NCBI RefSeq assembly: GCF_014200495.1
Contig: NZ_JACHBY010000004.1
Location: forward strand, 124,001-188,000
Source: Mucilaginibacter geliditolerans
GTDB lineage: Bacteria; Bacteroidota; Bacteroidia; Sphingobacteriales; Sphingobacteriaceae
Direction of reading: 5' to 3'
DNA length: 64,000 bases
Of the stretch, positions 26,364 through 36,198 are shown one piece after another (position 1 is the stretch's first letter; the number at the start of each line of letters is the position of its first letter). The notes below the pieces were generated by a model that was not told where the DNA came from, ran no database searches, and saw nothing but the letters and a program-made list of their open reading frames with translations. The position numbers and the translations under genes were made by a program.

Positions 26364-26466
26364 TGCCCTCTTTACCGCTTGCGGAAGAGAGGGCGGTCGA
26401 GCGTAGCAAAGACCGGGTGAGTCGGCGGAGCGCGAAAAGTAATCTACACCATAGTCCCTCTTGAGC
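26364..26466. repeat. Family E repeat with a degenerate family D end
   Basis: GCCCTCTTTACCGCTTGCGG, then GACCGGGTGAGTCGGCGGAG, then TAGTCCCTCTTGAG. Nothing else was recognised in the gap 26157-26481. Confidence 0.65.
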
Positions 26467-26481
26467 GTGAGATACCCAATA

Positions 26482-27078
26482 TTAATCAGCCACTGCTAAT
26501 ATACCATTCTTAACACTTTCGTCAATCAGTTCTTTCGCGAACGCCCAAAGATGTTCTGAGCCTTTGGCAATTACACATTTCTTCTCCAATACTTTTTCAT
26601 ATCGCACATCAAATTCTTTCCAGGTACCACCTTTGTTTGATATATTTTGCAACAACGGTTCTAATCTATCCATAGCCCGGGCAAATTTTGCTTCCATTGT
26701 TTCACCCGATTCAAATTCCTCCCATATGGCGATCAATTCCTCTGCCTGCTCAGTAGGCAGCAAACCAAAAATACGTTCTGCAGCTTTTTGCTCTGCTGCT
26801 GTATTGGTGTGGCTGAAGGTTGTATCATACAGAAATATATCACCTGCATCAATTTCAACCACATCATGTATGAGCAGCATTTTAACAACTTTCAAAACAT
26901 CTACCGGCTCATTAGCATATTCTGCCAGGATAATAGCCATTACTGCCAGGTGCCAACTATGCTCGGCATCATTTTCGTTTCGCTCGCTGTTAAAGAGTTT
27001 GGTTTTTCGCAAGATGTATTTAACCTTGTCAATCTCGTGGATGAAAGCCACTTGTTTAAGAAGATGCTCAAAATTCAT
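26482..27078 (-). CDS. HD-domain phosphohydrolase (YfbR/HDDC2-like)
   Basis: Predicted metal-dependent nucleotidase or phosphohydrolase of 198 residues. The HD motif set is visible: His in NDAEHSWHLAVM, the HD pair in MLLIHDVVEIDAGD, and a later Asp in ARAMDRLEPLLQN. Similar proteins include 5'-deoxynucleotidases, so a deoxynucleoside monophosphate substrate is plausible, not proven. I start at 27078 (MNFEHLLKQVAF): another in-frame ATG at 27096 lies next to a perfect -7 element (TACATTTG, 27106-27099), too close to be transcribed in full. Confidence 0.85.
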   Translation of the reverse strand: MNFEHLLKQVAFIHEIDKVKYILRKTKLFNSERNENDAEHSWHLAVMAIILAEYANEPVDVLKVVKMLLIHDVVEIDAGDIFLYDTTFSHTNTAAEQKAAERIFGLLPTEQAEELIAIWEEFESGETMEAKFARAMDRLEPLLQNISNKGGTWKEFDVRYEKVLEKKCVIAKGSEHLWAFAKELIDESVKNGILAVAD

Positions 27079-27145
27079 TTTGTTATGTTTAAGCATTGCA
27101 AATGTAAGGATTATTACAGGAGTTGATGCAGCATCTTCGCCATAG

Positions 27146-27434
27146 TTCCCCTCTTGAGAGGGGTTAGGGGTGTGTTATTAAAGCGACAAGCACCCCACAC
27201 GCTGAGCTGCCACCATGCGGTTTACCTGTCCTGTGAGATCCTGAAACAAGTTCAGGATGACGGTAATCTGGGCATTGCCTGCGGCCCGGGCTGTTCGCTC
27301 ATACTGCACAGGCCTTAGGCGCAAGGCCGGTATCCGCTGCCATCCCTAATGCAGAACTTCGCCGCGCTCCGTTGACTCACCCCGACTACGCTCCGCGTGT
27401 CGACCCTCTCTCCCGTAAGCGGGGAAAGAGGGTT
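27146..27434. repeat. Composite repeat cassette: families D, C, F and E
   Basis: D (CCCCTCTTGAGAGGGG), half of C (GATCCTGAAACAAGTTCAGG), F (GGGCATTGCCTGCGGCC to GGCCGGTATCCGCTGCC) and E (CTCACCCCGACTACGCTCCG, CCCGTAAGCGGGG) fill the 377-bp gap. No gene seen. Confidence 0.7.
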
Positions 27435-27455
27435 GGAAAAATAAAAATTTATAGA

Positions 27456-29174
27456 TTATTTCTTATACGCCGCTATACCGCTTTCCAAAAACTTCAGATA
27501 GCTGTCAACGTCATAATCAGCGGGCGATGGGTTTATTACCTGCCCGCTTTTGTCGGTCATTAAATTGCCGTCACTATCAAGCAGTACATAGTAAGGCTGC
27601 GAGTTGGAGTTAAATCTTTTGGCTTCCAGGTCGCTCCATTTGTTGCCCAGGCTTACAATTTTCTTACCGCTGTAATCTGATACGAATTGCTCGCTGGCAG
27701 GCAGCTCTGCCTTATCATCAACCACAAGCTGCAGCAATACAAAGTCGTTTTTCAGATGGTTGAATACCCGAGGGTCCGACCATACATTGGCTTCCATTTT
27801 ACGGCAGTTAACGCAGTTAAAGCCGGTGAAGTCGATCATGATAGGCTTATGCAATTCTTTGGATACCTGTAAAGCTTGTTCATAATCATACCACGTATCC
27901 AATCCGCGGGTTTTTATACGGTCATAATTACCGGCATATTTTCTAACTTTTATAGATGATTGCGGACCGCTTGCAGCAGCTGAAGTGGCAGAGCCACCCG
28001 GAATTTGCGAGAGATCAAAATCCTGCGTGGCTATCGGCGGCAAAAACGCGCTGATAGATTTTAGCGGTGCTCCCCATAAGCCCGGTACCATGTAAATTAC
28101 AAACGCGAATACGATGATAGATAAAAAAGTGCGCGGTATAGTTAAATATGGCACATCACTGTCATGCGAGAACTTGATCTTACCTAACAAGTATAATCCC
28201 ATTAACAAACCAATGGCTATCCAAAGCGACAGGAAGATCTCACGGTCGAACCAGTTCCAATGATAGGCCAGATCGACATTTGAAAGGAACTTTAAGGCAA
28301 AAGCCAGTTCTAAAAATCCTAATATAACTTTCACGCTATTCAGCCATCCGCCTGATTTTGGCAGTGATTTTAAAGCCGATGGGAACAAAGCAAATGCGGT
28401 AAAAGGTAATGCCAGCGCTAATGAAAAGCCAAGCATACCTACTGCCGGGCCAAGCCTGTCGCCTTTCGAAGCCGCATCAACCAATAAAGTACCGATGATA
28501 GGGCCGGTACAGGAGAATGACACCACAACCAATGTGGCTGCCATAAAGAAAATGCCGCTTATACCGCCTTTATCAGAGTTTGCATCCAGCTTATTGGCCA
28601 ATGAGCTTGGCAGGGTAATTTCAAACGCACCCAAAAATGAGATACCAAATACTACCAGCAATAAAAAGAAGAATATATTAAATATGCCATTGGTAGCCAG
28701 CTCATTCAGCGCATCCGATCCAAACAGAATGGTGATGATCATGCCCAGTGCTACATAAATAACAATGATCGACAAGCCGTATATTAATGATTGCGATACC
28801 CCCTTAGCGCGCGAACCTGCCTTTTTGGTGAAAAAGCTTACAGTTAATGGCAACAGCGGATATATACAAGGTAAAATCACAGCTGTAAAACCACCTAAAA
28901 GGCCTATTAAAAATATCTCCCAAAGGCTTTTAGGTGCTTCTTTGGCAACAGTGTTTACAATAGGTTTAGCTTTCTTAATCGAATCCTGTTTCTTCCTGAA
29001 GGCAGCTAAACTATCGGCCTTGGTAGGTATCGATGTAAACTGCACATCGGCTGATGATGCGGTATCTGCTTTCTGACCAGCACGGGCGTTAACCGGCAAT
29101 GCCGATAACGCGGCAAATGCCAGGCAAAGGATCAATAAATAACGGGTTAAAAAACGTGGGGCGGTCAATTTCAT
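27456..29174 (-). CDS. dsbD: Thiol:disulfide interchange protein DsbD (beta and gamma domains)
   Basis: Membrane protein that carries electrons from cytoplasmic thioredoxin to periplasmic thiol proteins. 572 residues: signal peptide, a linker, eight predicted membrane helices (about 86-370) with the redox pair C103 (ILPCIYP) and C222 (SFSCTGP), then a periplasmic thioredoxin domain with C454/C457 (FNCVNCRKME). The N-terminal alpha domain of classical DsbD is absent here and is encoded by the gene just upstream (13 bp away). Together they make a complete split DsbD. Confidence 0.93.
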   Translation of the reverse strand: MKLTAPRFLTRYLLILCLAFAALSALPVNARAGQKADTASSADVQFTSIPTKADSLAAFRKKQDSIKKAKPIVNTVAKEAPKSLWEIFLIGLLGGFTAVILPCIYPLLPLTVSFFTKKAGSRAKGVSQSLIYGLSIIVIYVALGMIITILFGSDALNELATNGIFNIFFFLLLVVFGISFLGAFEITLPSSLANKLDANSDKGGISGIFFMAATLVVVSFSCTGPIIGTLLVDAASKGDRLGPAVGMLGFSLALALPFTAFALFPSALKSLPKSGGWLNSVKVILGFLELAFALKFLSNVDLAYHWNWFDREIFLSLWIAIGLLMGLYLLGKIKFSHDSDVPYLTIPRTFLSIIVFAFVIYMVPGLWGAPLKSISAFLPPIATQDFDLSQIPGGSATSAAASGPQSSIKVRKYAGNYDRIKTRGLDTWYDYEQALQVSKELHKPIMIDFTGFNCVNCRKMEANVWSDPRVFNHLKNDFVLLQLVVDDKAELPASEQFVSDYSGKKIVSLGNKWSDLEAKRFNSNSQPYYVLLDSDGNLMTDKSGQVINPSPADYDVDSYLKFLESGIAAYKK

Positions 29175-29187
29175 TTTCTGTTCTGGA

Positions 29188-29640
29188 TTACTTGCTTATC
29201 GTGACAGAAAAATCAACATCATCTGGTGGAAGGCATTTTTTATCGTTGCAGGTCATGTATTCCAGCTGGCCTTTAACAACCGTTGCATTGGGTGTTTTAA
29301 GCTTTATTTTTTGCTGAAAAGTAACTGACTTTTCAAAATAAGTAACATCAATACCAAAGGTCTTTTCAAATTTGGTTACAGGCGTTGGTTCAGCAAGTTT
29401 GCCAACTAAGTTGTAATCTTTTGATGGGGTAAAGGTGAATGACGTTTTTATCGGGCCGCCATCTTTTTGGTATGCTGAGTAAATGTGCCAGCCGTCATCA
29501 ATAGTGGCTCTTAAAAATACAACCGCCTCTGTAGGGCTGATCCTCTTACCAGCATATGCCCATTTTACATGCGATTCAATTTGAGCATAAGCGCCTGTGC
29601 TTACCATAAACACTGCCATTAAAAACAATAACCTTTTCAT
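29188..29640 (-). CDS. DsbD-alpha domain as a separate periplasmic protein
   Basis: A 150-residue exported protein with signal peptide (MKRLLFLMAVFMVSTGAYA) and an immunoglobulin-like DsbD N-terminal domain. The redox pair C131/C136 lies in EYMTCNDKKCLPP, the usual CxxxxC of DsbD-alpha. It should receive electrons from the gamma domain of the neighbouring DsbD and hand them to periplasmic substrates. Same strand and 13 bp before dsbD, so surely co-transcribed. Confidence 0.88.
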   Translation of the reverse strand: MKRLLFLMAVFMVSTGAYAQIESHVKWAYAGKRISPTEAVVFLRATIDDGWHIYSAYQKDGGPIKTSFTFTPSKDYNLVGKLAEPTPVTKFEKTFGIDVTYFEKSVTFQQKIKLKTPNATVVKGQLEYMTCNDKKCLPPDDVDFSVTISK

Positions 29641-29650
29641 ATTCTATAGT

Positions 29651-29841
29651 TTATTCGTTCACTTGTTCATTCTGTTTGTTCATTCGTTCACTGGTTCATT
29701 AGTTCATTGGTCTTATTTTGTTGCAAATATGAACCGGCGAACTGACTTAACCTACGGTATTAGCTCATTAACATCCTTTTGGGTGTAGCTCCTTTGCCGC
29801 CATTGCACCAATGAACAAATGAGCTAATGAACCAATGAACA
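29651..29841. repeat. GTTCATT word repeat with complementary arm
   Basis: TGGTTCATTAGTTCATTGG and related words (29651-29711) face AATGAACAAATGAGCTAATG and related words (29806-29841). The region between has no gene. It separates dsbD-alpha from birA on the same strand. Confidence 0.6.
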
Positions 29842-29844
29842 ATA

Positions 29845-30618
29845 TTATCTATTTAAAAATTCAATTTCTTTAAAGCTAAACTCCAATTCAGTCCCAATAT
29901 TACTCTTTATTACTAATATGCCATTATCTTTAACGGCTTTTATCTCCCCTTCAAAAACACTACCGTTTGATCGGAAAGCGTGTTGCTCGTTTAACCAGTA
30001 TAGTCGGTCAAGGTAAGCTTTCCTTACAAAATCAACTTTACCTGCCTTTAGCTGCAAATAGTACGCTTCAATATGGCTGCAAATTTCAGATAATAAAGCT
30101 CGCAAATCGTAATCTTGTTGTAAGATTTGCCTAACCGACACCGGGTTAGGCACCCAGTCGGGGAAAACATCCTGGTTAACATTTAACCCAATGCCAATAA
30201 CCGACTGTTTAATCTGGCTGCCCTGCAATAAATTTTCTATCAATATGCCACCAAGTTTGCCATCGGCATAATAAATGTCATTAGGCCATTTTATTTTTAG
30301 CTTGTCGCCCAGCAGGGGTTCAAGCGCGTCATGCACACCCAGGCTTATTACTCTTGTAAGATCAAATTGATTGGCAACTGCCAAAAAAGTAGGGTTAAGC
30401 AGCAGGCTAAAAGTCAGATTTTTTCCGGGATCGCTGTTCCATTTGTTCATTTGCTGGCCACGACCGGCATACTGGCTTTCTGCCATAATGACCGTTCCTT
30501 CAGGCAATGGCTTGGAATTTGACAATGTATTCTTTAGGAATGTATTTGTTGAGTCAACTTCTTTTAGAGTTATCAAATTTTGTCCAACAAATAATCCTGA
30601 AAATATGTTATTTTGCAA
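29845..30618 (-). CDS. birA: Biotin--[acetyl-CoA-carboxylase] ligase
   Basis: Attaches biotin to the carrier protein AccB, encoded here at 45879-46352. The catalytic domain shows GRGQQMNKWNSDPGKNLTFS and KWPNDIYYADGKLGGILIE. No N-terminal helix-turn-helix, so it is the enzyme-only form without repressor function. There is no ATG before the conserved region: I choose the TTG at 30618 (MQNNIFSGLFVGQN), which gives 257 residues, a normal length. A second TTG at 30651 is possible but would leave only 15 bp to the divergent rsfS. Confidence 0.88.
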   Translation of the reverse strand: MQNNIFSGLFVGQNLITLKEVDSTNTFLKNTLSNSKPLPEGTVIMAESQYAGRGQQMNKWNSDPGKNLTFSLLLNPTFLAVANQFDLTRVISLGVHDALEPLLGDKLKIKWPNDIYYADGKLGGILIENLLQGSQIKQSVIGIGLNVNQDVFPDWVPNPVSVRQILQQDYDLRALLSEICSHIEAYYLQLKAGKVDFVRKAYLDRLYWLNEQHAFRSNGSVFEGEIKAVKDNGILVIKSNIGTELEFSFKEIEFLNR

Positions 30619-30666
30619 AATAATAATAATTTGTAACTTAAATTCGTTCAAAACTAACTCTTTTTG

Positions 30667-31041
30667 ATGGTAAAAAGTAAAGCGTTAAAGGAATCTACCT
30701 ATATCTCTGAATTAGCCATACATGGCATGCAGGAAAAAAAGGGGAATGACATTGTCAGGTTAGACCTCCGTAATATATTCAGTTCAGTATCTGACTTCTT
30801 TGTGATCTGCCATGCCGATTCGACCACCCAAGTACGAGCAATTGCAAACAGTGTTGAGGATGAAATATTCAAAGCCACCCAAACTGAGCCCTGGCGCAAA
30901 GAAGGGCTTGAATACAGCGAATGGATAGTGCTGGATTATATTGATGTGGTAATACACATTTTCAGGACGGATAAACGTGAATTTTATGGCGTAGAGGATC
31001 TGTGGGGAGATGCAGAGATCAAGAACTACAGAAGCGCCTGA
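30667..31041 (+). CDS. rsfS: Ribosome silencing factor
   Basis: Binds ribosomal protein L14 and blocks joining of the ribosomal subunits when nutrients are scarce. The 124 residues contain DIVRLDLRNIFSSVSDFFVIC, TQVRAIANSVEDE, and WIVLDYIDVVIHIFRTDKREFYGVEDLWGDA, all typical of the family. Start is the ATG at 30667. Divergent from birA and 64 bp before ftsH on the same strand; ftsH has its own promoter in that gap. Confidence 0.95.
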   Translation: MVKSKALKESTYISELAIHGMQEKKGNDIVRLDLRNIFSSVSDFFVICHADSTTQVRAIANSVEDEIFKATQTEPWRKEGLEYSEWIVLDYIDVVIHIFRTDKREFYGVEDLWGDAEIKNYRSA

Positions 31042-31060
31042 TAACGACATTTCATGCCCC

Positions 31061-31092
31061 TTGTAAATGTTAAATTGTTAATTGTAAGTTTG
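31061..31092 (+). promoter_or_regulatory. Bacteroidota-type promoter for ftsH
   Basis: TTG (31061-31063) and TAAGTTTG (31085-31092) are 21 nt apart. The ftsH ATG follows 13 nt after the -7 element. Confidence 0.6.
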
Positions 31093-31105
31093 TGCTTGTA
31101 AAGAA

Positions 31106-33226
31106 ATGAAAGATAATAAATTGGAAAAACCAAAACCGATCCGGAAAATATCAAATAAAAAGGCCCCTAAACCACCAAGATTTAGCTTCATGTGGGTTTA
31201 TGCCATTCTTATATTCGTATTCCTTATTGTAACCCTTGTATTAAACGATAGCACCGGCAAGCCTATCAGCTTCCAGTATTTTGCTGAGAATATGCTAAAA
31301 AAGGGTGATGTTGAAAGAATAGTGGCCTATAAAAACGGCGATTTTGTTACAGCTGACATCTACATTAAAAAGGACAGCTTAAAAAAGAAAACCCAGTTGT
31401 ATGGCGATGTAGCCAAGGATCAGAATGCTTTTAGCAGCTGGCAATCAACCAGCTCTCAGTATCAGATTACTGATGCATCAATGGAAAGCTTGAAAGCTTC
31501 TTTAGCTAACGCTGAAAAAGGCTTGCCTGAGTCGGATCAGATAATGCCTGAATATAAACAAAACGAAAGCGTGTTCTCAAACCCGCTGGTACAGTTTATA
31601 ATTATGGGCGTATTGCTGGTGGCTGTGTGGCTGTTCATTATGCGCCGCATGTCAGGCGGTTCAGGCGGTGGCCCGGGTGGTCAGATCTTCAATATAGGTA
31701 AATCAAAAGCCACCTTGTTTGATAAAGAAGCCCAGGTATCGGTAACATTTAATGATGTGGCCGGCCTTGAAGAAGCCAAGCAGGAAGTTATGGAAATTGT
31801 GGATTTTCTTAAAAATCCCAAAAAATACACCAACCTGGGTGGTAAAATACCTAAGGGTGCACTTTTAGTAGGTTCACCAGGTACAGGTAAAACCTTGTTA
31901 GCTAAAGCCGTTGCCGGCGAAGCGCAGGTGCCTTTCTTCTCGCTGTCAGGTTCTGATTTTGTGGAGATGTTTGTAGGTGTGGGCGCATCACGTGTTCGTG
32001 ATCTGTTCCGCCAGGCAAAGGACAAGGCGCCATGTATCATATTTATTGATGAGATTGATGCCATTGGCCGTGCCCGTGGTAAAAACAATATAGTAGGTGG
32101 TAACGACGAACGCGAAAACACCCTGAACCAGTTACTGGTTGAGATGGATGGCTTTGGTACCGATTCAGGTATCATTATACTGGCTGCAACCAACCGTCCT
32201 GACGTATTAGACTCGGCTTTATTACGCCCGGGCCGTTTCGACAGGCAGGTATCTATTGACAAACCGGATTTGAATGGCCGTGAGCAAATATTTAAGGTTC
32301 ACTTAAAACCTGTTAAGCTTGCTGCCGGTGTTGATGCTAAGAAACTATCGGCACAAACACCAGGATTTGCCGGTGCAGAGATTGCCAACGTTTGTAACGA
32401 AGCTGCTTTAATAGCTGCCCGTAAAAACAAAGAGGCAGTTGATATGCAGGATTTTCAGGATGCGATTGACCGTGTGATAGGTGGTTTGGAAAAGAAGAAC
32501 AAGATCATATCACCCGAAGAAAAACGTATCGTGGCTTACCACGAAGCTGGCCACGCTATTGCAGGCTGGTTCCTGGAACATGCCGATCCATTGGTTAAGG
32601 TATCTATCGTTCCACGTGGTGTGGCAGCATTAGGCTATGCGCAATATCTGCCAAAAGAGCAATTTTTATACACTACCGAGCAATTAGAGGACGGCATGTG
32701 TATGACACTGGGTGGCCGTGTTGCTGAGGATATCGTTTTCGGTAAAATATCAACAGGTGCTCAAAACGATTTGGAACGCATTACCAAACTTGCTTATGCC
32801 ATGGTTACCATTTATGGTATGAATGAAAAAGTAGGTAACGTATCTTTCAACGATACCCAGGGCGAATACCAGTTTAACAAACCTTATTCTGAAAAAACAT
32901 CGGAGCTGATTGATACTGAAGTACGTAACCAGATAAACACTGTTTATGCACGTACTAAACAATTGCTTACTGATAAGCGCGAAGGCTTGGAAAAACTGGC
33001 TAACAAGCTGATAGAAAAAGAAATATTGTTTCAATCAGATCTGGAAGAGATATTGGGCAAGCGTCCGTTTGATCATCGTACAACCTATGATGAATTTGTA
33101 AACGGCACACCTGAATCAAACCAGGAACCTGCTGCTCAAAGCCTTGTACATGACGGCGTAGGCGACCGTTCAGGAACTTTCGAAAGAAACCCTGAAGAAA
33201 AAGAAGCAAGTTCAAGTAACGAATAA
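31106..33226 (+). CDS. ftsH: ATP-dependent zinc metalloprotease FtsH
   Basis: Membrane-anchored hexameric AAA+ protease that removes misfolded membrane proteins and regulatory targets. 706 residues: N-terminal helix (about 31-47), a periplasmic domain, second helix (about 157-176), Walker A GSPGTGKT at 256-263, Walker [16 protein letters not shown] region [19 protein letters not shown], and the zinc site HEAGH at 479-483. The tail of about 60 residues after EEILGKRPF is polar and likely disordered. Length is normal for Bacteroidota. Followed by the LUD gene after a 91-bp hairpin-forming gap. Confidence 0.97.
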   Translation: MKDNKLEKPKPIRKISNKKAPKPPRFSFMWVYAILIFVFLIVTLVLNDSTGKPISFQYFAENMLKKGDVERIVAYKNGDFVTADIYIKKDSLKKKTQLYGDVAKDQNAFSSWQSTSSQYQITDASMESLKASLANAEKGLPESDQIMPEYKQNESVFSNPLVQFIIMGVLLVAVWLFIMRRMSGGSGGGPGGQIFNIGKSKATLFDKEAQVSVTFNDVAGLEEAKQEVMEIVDFLKNPKKYTNLGGKIPKGALLVGSPGTGKTLLAKAVAGEAQVPFFSLSGSDFVEMFVGVGASRVRDLFRQAKDKAPCIIFIDEIDAIGRARGKNNIVGGNDERENTLNQLLVEMDGFGTDSGIIILAATNRPDVLDSALLRPGRFDRQVSIDKPDLNGREQIFKVHLKPVKLAAGVDAKKLSAQTPGFAGAEIANVCNEAALIAARKNKEAVDMQDFQDAIDRVIGGLEKKNKIISPEEKRIVAYHEAGHAIAGWFLEHADPLVKVSIVPRGVAALGYAQYLPKEQFLYTTEQLEDGMCMTLGGRVAEDIVFGKISTGAQNDLERITKLAYAMVTIYGMNEKVGNVSFNDTQGEYQFNKPYSEKTSELIDTEVRNQINTVYARTKQLLTDKREGLEKLANKLIEKEILFQSDLEEILGKRPFDHRTTYDEFVNGTPESNQEPAAQSLVHDGVGDRSGTFERNPEEKEASSSNE

Positions 33227-33229
33227 TTT

Positions 33230-33310
33230 AAGTCGAAAGTCTGAGTCGAAAGTCCGAAGTCATTAAGTGATTTTGGACTTTTGACTTTCGGCTTCAGACT
33301 ATCAGACTTT
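33230..33310. repeat. Self-complementary word repeat between ftsH and the LUD gene
   Basis: GTCGAAAGTCTGAGTCGAAA and GTCCGAAGTC words (33230-33262) face GGACTTTTGACTTTCGG and CAGACT words (33273-33310). A long imperfect hairpin would lie at the end of the ftsH mRNA. Confidence 0.6.
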
Positions 33311-33317
33311 TTCAAAC

Positions 33318-33956
33318 ATGAGGGATATAACAACAGCAAAGGAAAAATTACTTAAAAAGATCCGAAAGGCGCTTCTGGAAAAGAGGGATAACCCATACCC
33401 TAATCTTGAAGAAATGCCAATGTACCCCCCTGATGAGGAGATACTGGAAGTAACTTTTGCTGAGCAGTTTACCGCAGTATCGGGCCAGTTTGTTTTTTGT
33501 GAGGATGAGCTCCAGTTCATCGAAAGCCTGCTCACCCTGGCCGAAGAACGCAAGTGGACCAAAATATACTGCTGGGAACCCGAGCTTCAGCAAATCTTAA
33601 CCCAATACGAATACCCGTTTTATGAAACCGACAGGGACTTTGACCAGGCCCAGGTAGGTTTTACCCTTTGCGAAGCCCTAATTGCACGTAATGGCAGTAT
33701 AATGCTCTCTAACGCTAATATGGCAGGCCGCAGGCTCAGCATATATCCACCGGTGCATATTGTGCTGGCATACACCTCCCAGTTAGTGCCCGACCTTAAA
33801 GATGCCTTTAAACTCATCAAACAAAAATACGGTGCACAAATACCATCAATGCTTACCACCGTTACCGGCCCAAGCCGCACCGCCGATATTGAAAAAACAC
33901 TGGTTCTTGGCGCTCACGGGCCTAAGGAGTTGTTTGTGTTTTTATTGGATGGGTAA
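33318..33956 (+). CDS. LUD-domain protein (LutC/YkgG family)
   Basis: 212-residue cytoplasmic protein of the family that includes LutC, part of iron-sulfur lactate oxidation complexes. Recognisable: VGFTLCEALIARNGSIMLSN, the segment PPVHIVLAYTSQLVPDL and the end TVTGPSRTADIEKTLVLGAHGPKELFVFL. LutA and LutB genes are not near, so a lactate role is not supported here; stand-alone LUD proteins after ftsH are of unknown function. Confidence 0.87.
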   Translation: MRDITTAKEKLLKKIRKALLEKRDNPYPNLEEMPMYPPDEEILEVTFAEQFTAVSGQFVFCEDELQFIESLLTLAEERKWTKIYCWEPELQQILTQYEYPFYETDRDFDQAQVGFTLCEALIARNGSIMLSNANMAGRRLSIYPPVHIVLAYTSQLVPDLKDAFKLIKQKYGAQIPSMLTTVTGPSRTADIEKTLVLGAHGPKELFVFLLDG

Positions 33957-33979
33957 TAAAGTTCTTCTATACTAACTAA

Positions 33980-34716
33980 GCGTCATTGCACGAAGCAATC
34001 CTAGGCTATACAGGGCGAATATACATGTCGTTTACCTGTCATGTGCAGCCGCTCATTGCCGCGGAGGCTACTACTTTTGTCTTGATACAAAAGGTAGCAA
34101 AACCCGACCGTAGGGAGCTCATGAATACCTATGAAGAACAAATAATAGATGAATAAATCAAGTCATTAGAAATGCTTCTTTGCCGCACGAGGCCTACCCT
34201 GCAAATCAGGCAAAATCTGGGCTGGAAAAGTTTGCGGCCATATTACGCACACTGGCCCATGCGCTGCGAAAATTTCCTATGCCCTGCCATTGCACACGTA
34301 GCCACCATCGTTTTGTCTGATTTCGTCCGAAGCTGTTCTACTGACGGGAAGAAAAGGAAAAATATTATTCAATTAAAGGATTTTAAATGAATCGCGATTA
34401 AAAGCGGGCAAAGGCTCGACAAAAAGCGCGGGCCTGGGTGTTTTGCCTGTGGGTGGAAGGATCTTTTTGTCTTGACTTTTTGGTTCTTTTGTGTCAAGAC
34501 AAAAGAACTAGTGTCGTGTCAATCATAAAATGTCGCTAGTCCTGAGCCAAAAGTCTTGAGTCAAAATTCAAAAAGAACGAAATCTGGCTTTAGACTTACG
34601 ACTAAAGACTGTTGACTTGGCACTAGGACTCCGCGCCAATGAGCGGCTTCATGCGATATTCGAACTATGTAGGTTCGCCCTATATTAGGAGGTTACTTCG
34701 TTCATCATCAATGACG
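33980..34716. repeat. Nested palindromic element in an 823-bp gap
   Basis: Outer arms: family A half GCGTCATTGCACGAAGCAAT (33980) and its counterpart ending TCATCAATGACG (34715). Inner arms: GCCGCTCATTGCCGCGGAG (34048-34066) and CTCCGCGCCAATGAGCGGC (34629-34647), complementary at 18 of 19 positions. Third level: TTTTGTCTTGATACAAAAGG (34075) against CTTTTGTGTCAAGACAAAAG (34487). The centre is not recognisably coding. It looks like one palindromic element sitting inside a family A repeat. The gap 33957-34779 holds nothing else. Confidence 0.6.
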
Positions 34717-34779
34717 ATGTAGATAGATTTTTCCAATTTCTCATGCAACATTAGCTACAAAATCCCTATCTTGTGGCTA

Positions 34780-36165
34780 ATGAAACGCCTCGCCATTATC
34801 TTATTACTCATCATCCCGGCAATCATCAGTTGCTACGGGCAATCTAACCCATCCGATCAAAAATTTTCGCCCGCGCAATTAAAGGATGACCTGGCTTACT
34901 TGCAGCAGCAACTATATACCGTACACGTTTACCCTTATACCGAATTAAATAAGGCACAATATGATCAGCTTTTCAGCAACATCAACACAAAAATAACCGA
35001 CTCGCTAAAAGCTACAGCCTTTTTAAAACTGGTAAAACCTGCTATTGCTTATTTATGTGATGAGCATGCCCAGGCTTCGCTGCCTGTAAAATCACTTGAT
35101 AAAGCTTACCGTGACAGTGCTGTATTTTTACCATTCGCCTTAACCAAACAGGGCAACATTTATAAAATAGCTAAAGTACTATCAACCCAAAATGAATTAG
35201 TCGCAGGCGAAAACATTGTAAGTATTGATAATGTACCTGTTGATAGCCTCGTTAAACGCTGTGCTTTGTTTACTTCCGGTTATCCCGATCAGCGTTTGCA
35301 AAAAGCGATGCAGCAGTTTGGCTATTTGTATAGCTGGTCGGAGCCCATTATTCAGGCTAATTATAGTGTTAAAACCGGTAGTGGAAGAGCTATTGATGTA
35401 GTGGGCGTACCAATAAAAGTTTGGCAGGATGAATTGAACAAACAAACCGGTTGGGATAATACCTGTGATGAAAAGATCTCCTACCAAAAAATAAATGACG
35501 CGGCTTATATTAATGCCTGCTCATTTAATATCCCTCCAAAACAGCTGGATTCTATCCATAAAAAGATAGATGATATATTTACCCGTATTCAACAGGATAA
35601 GCCTAAATACCTGTTTATTGATATCAGCAAGAATAGCGGCGGACAATCTGTAGTAGGGCAAATGCTGTTAGATGGTTTTAACGACAAGCCTTTCCGTGGT
35701 TTTAGCCAGGATTTTAAACGCAGCGAATCCTATATAAAACTGCTGAAATCATGGGGAGCAACGCCTGATGATTATTATGTTAACGCGCCTGAAGGAAAGA
35801 TATTCCACTTTGTATCAGACACAACTTTCCCTCAGCCCCGGGCTGATCGTTTTAAAGGCAAGGTATTTATTATAGTGGGCAACGGAACCTTCAGCAGCGC
35901 CATGATGATGGCTACCTGGGTAAAGGATAATCACCTGGCCGTAATAGCCGGTGAAACACCTATGCTGGGCCATCCCAACGGTTTTGGCGAACTATACAAC
36001 ACCAAATTACCGAATACTAAGATAAATATACTATTTGGCGTAAAACGCTGGATAAGGCCAAGCGGTGATTTGAATGATAACCTGCTAAGACCGGACATTC
36101 AGGTTAAATTAACTGATGACAGGGAGATGCTGATAAAAAGTGTGTTAAAAAAAGCAGGCTTTTAG
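34780..36165 (+). CDS. S41 family (tail-specific) peptidase-like exported protein
   Basis: 461-residue exported protein. The signal peptide is RLAIILLLIIPAIISCYGQS; the Cys in ISCYG could be a lipobox, though the preceding residues fit only partly. The C-terminal half resembles the S41 peptidase core: IDISKNSGGQSVVGQMLLDG and the nucleophile region VGNGTFSSAMMMATWVKDN, followed by GETPMLGHPNGFG. Start is the ATG at 34780. Substrate unknown; it stands alone and converges with the papain-like gene. Confidence 0.82.
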   Translation: MKRLAIILLLIIPAIISCYGQSNPSDQKFSPAQLKDDLAYLQQQLYTVHVYPYTELNKAQYDQLFSNINTKITDSLKATAFLKLVKPAIAYLCDEHAQASLPVKSLDKAYRDSAVFLPFALTKQGNIYKIAKVLSTQNELVAGENIVSIDNVPVDSLVKRCALFTSGYPDQRLQKAMQQFGYLYSWSEPIIQANYSVKTGSGRAIDVVGVPIKVWQDELNKQTGWDNTCDEKISYQKINDAAYINACSFNIPPKQLDSIHKKIDDIFTRIQQDKPKYLFIDISKNSGGQSVVGQMLLDGFNDKPFRGFSQDFKRSESYIKLLKSWGATPDDYYVNAPEGKIFHFVSDTTFPQPRADRFKGKVFIIVGNGTFSSAMMMATWVKDNHLAVIAGETPMLGHPNGFGELYNTKLPNTKINILFGVKRWIRPSGDLNDNLLRPDIQVKLTDDREMLIKSVLKKAGF

Positions 36166-36198
36166 TTTGTTTTATATTCATCATACTATTTAACATAA

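Noticed and set aside
34172..34390. 72-codon frame inside the nested palindrome
   Set aside because: Composition rich in Arg, Cys and Pro without domain; more likely part of the non-coding element. A search for conserved copies at protein level would change this.
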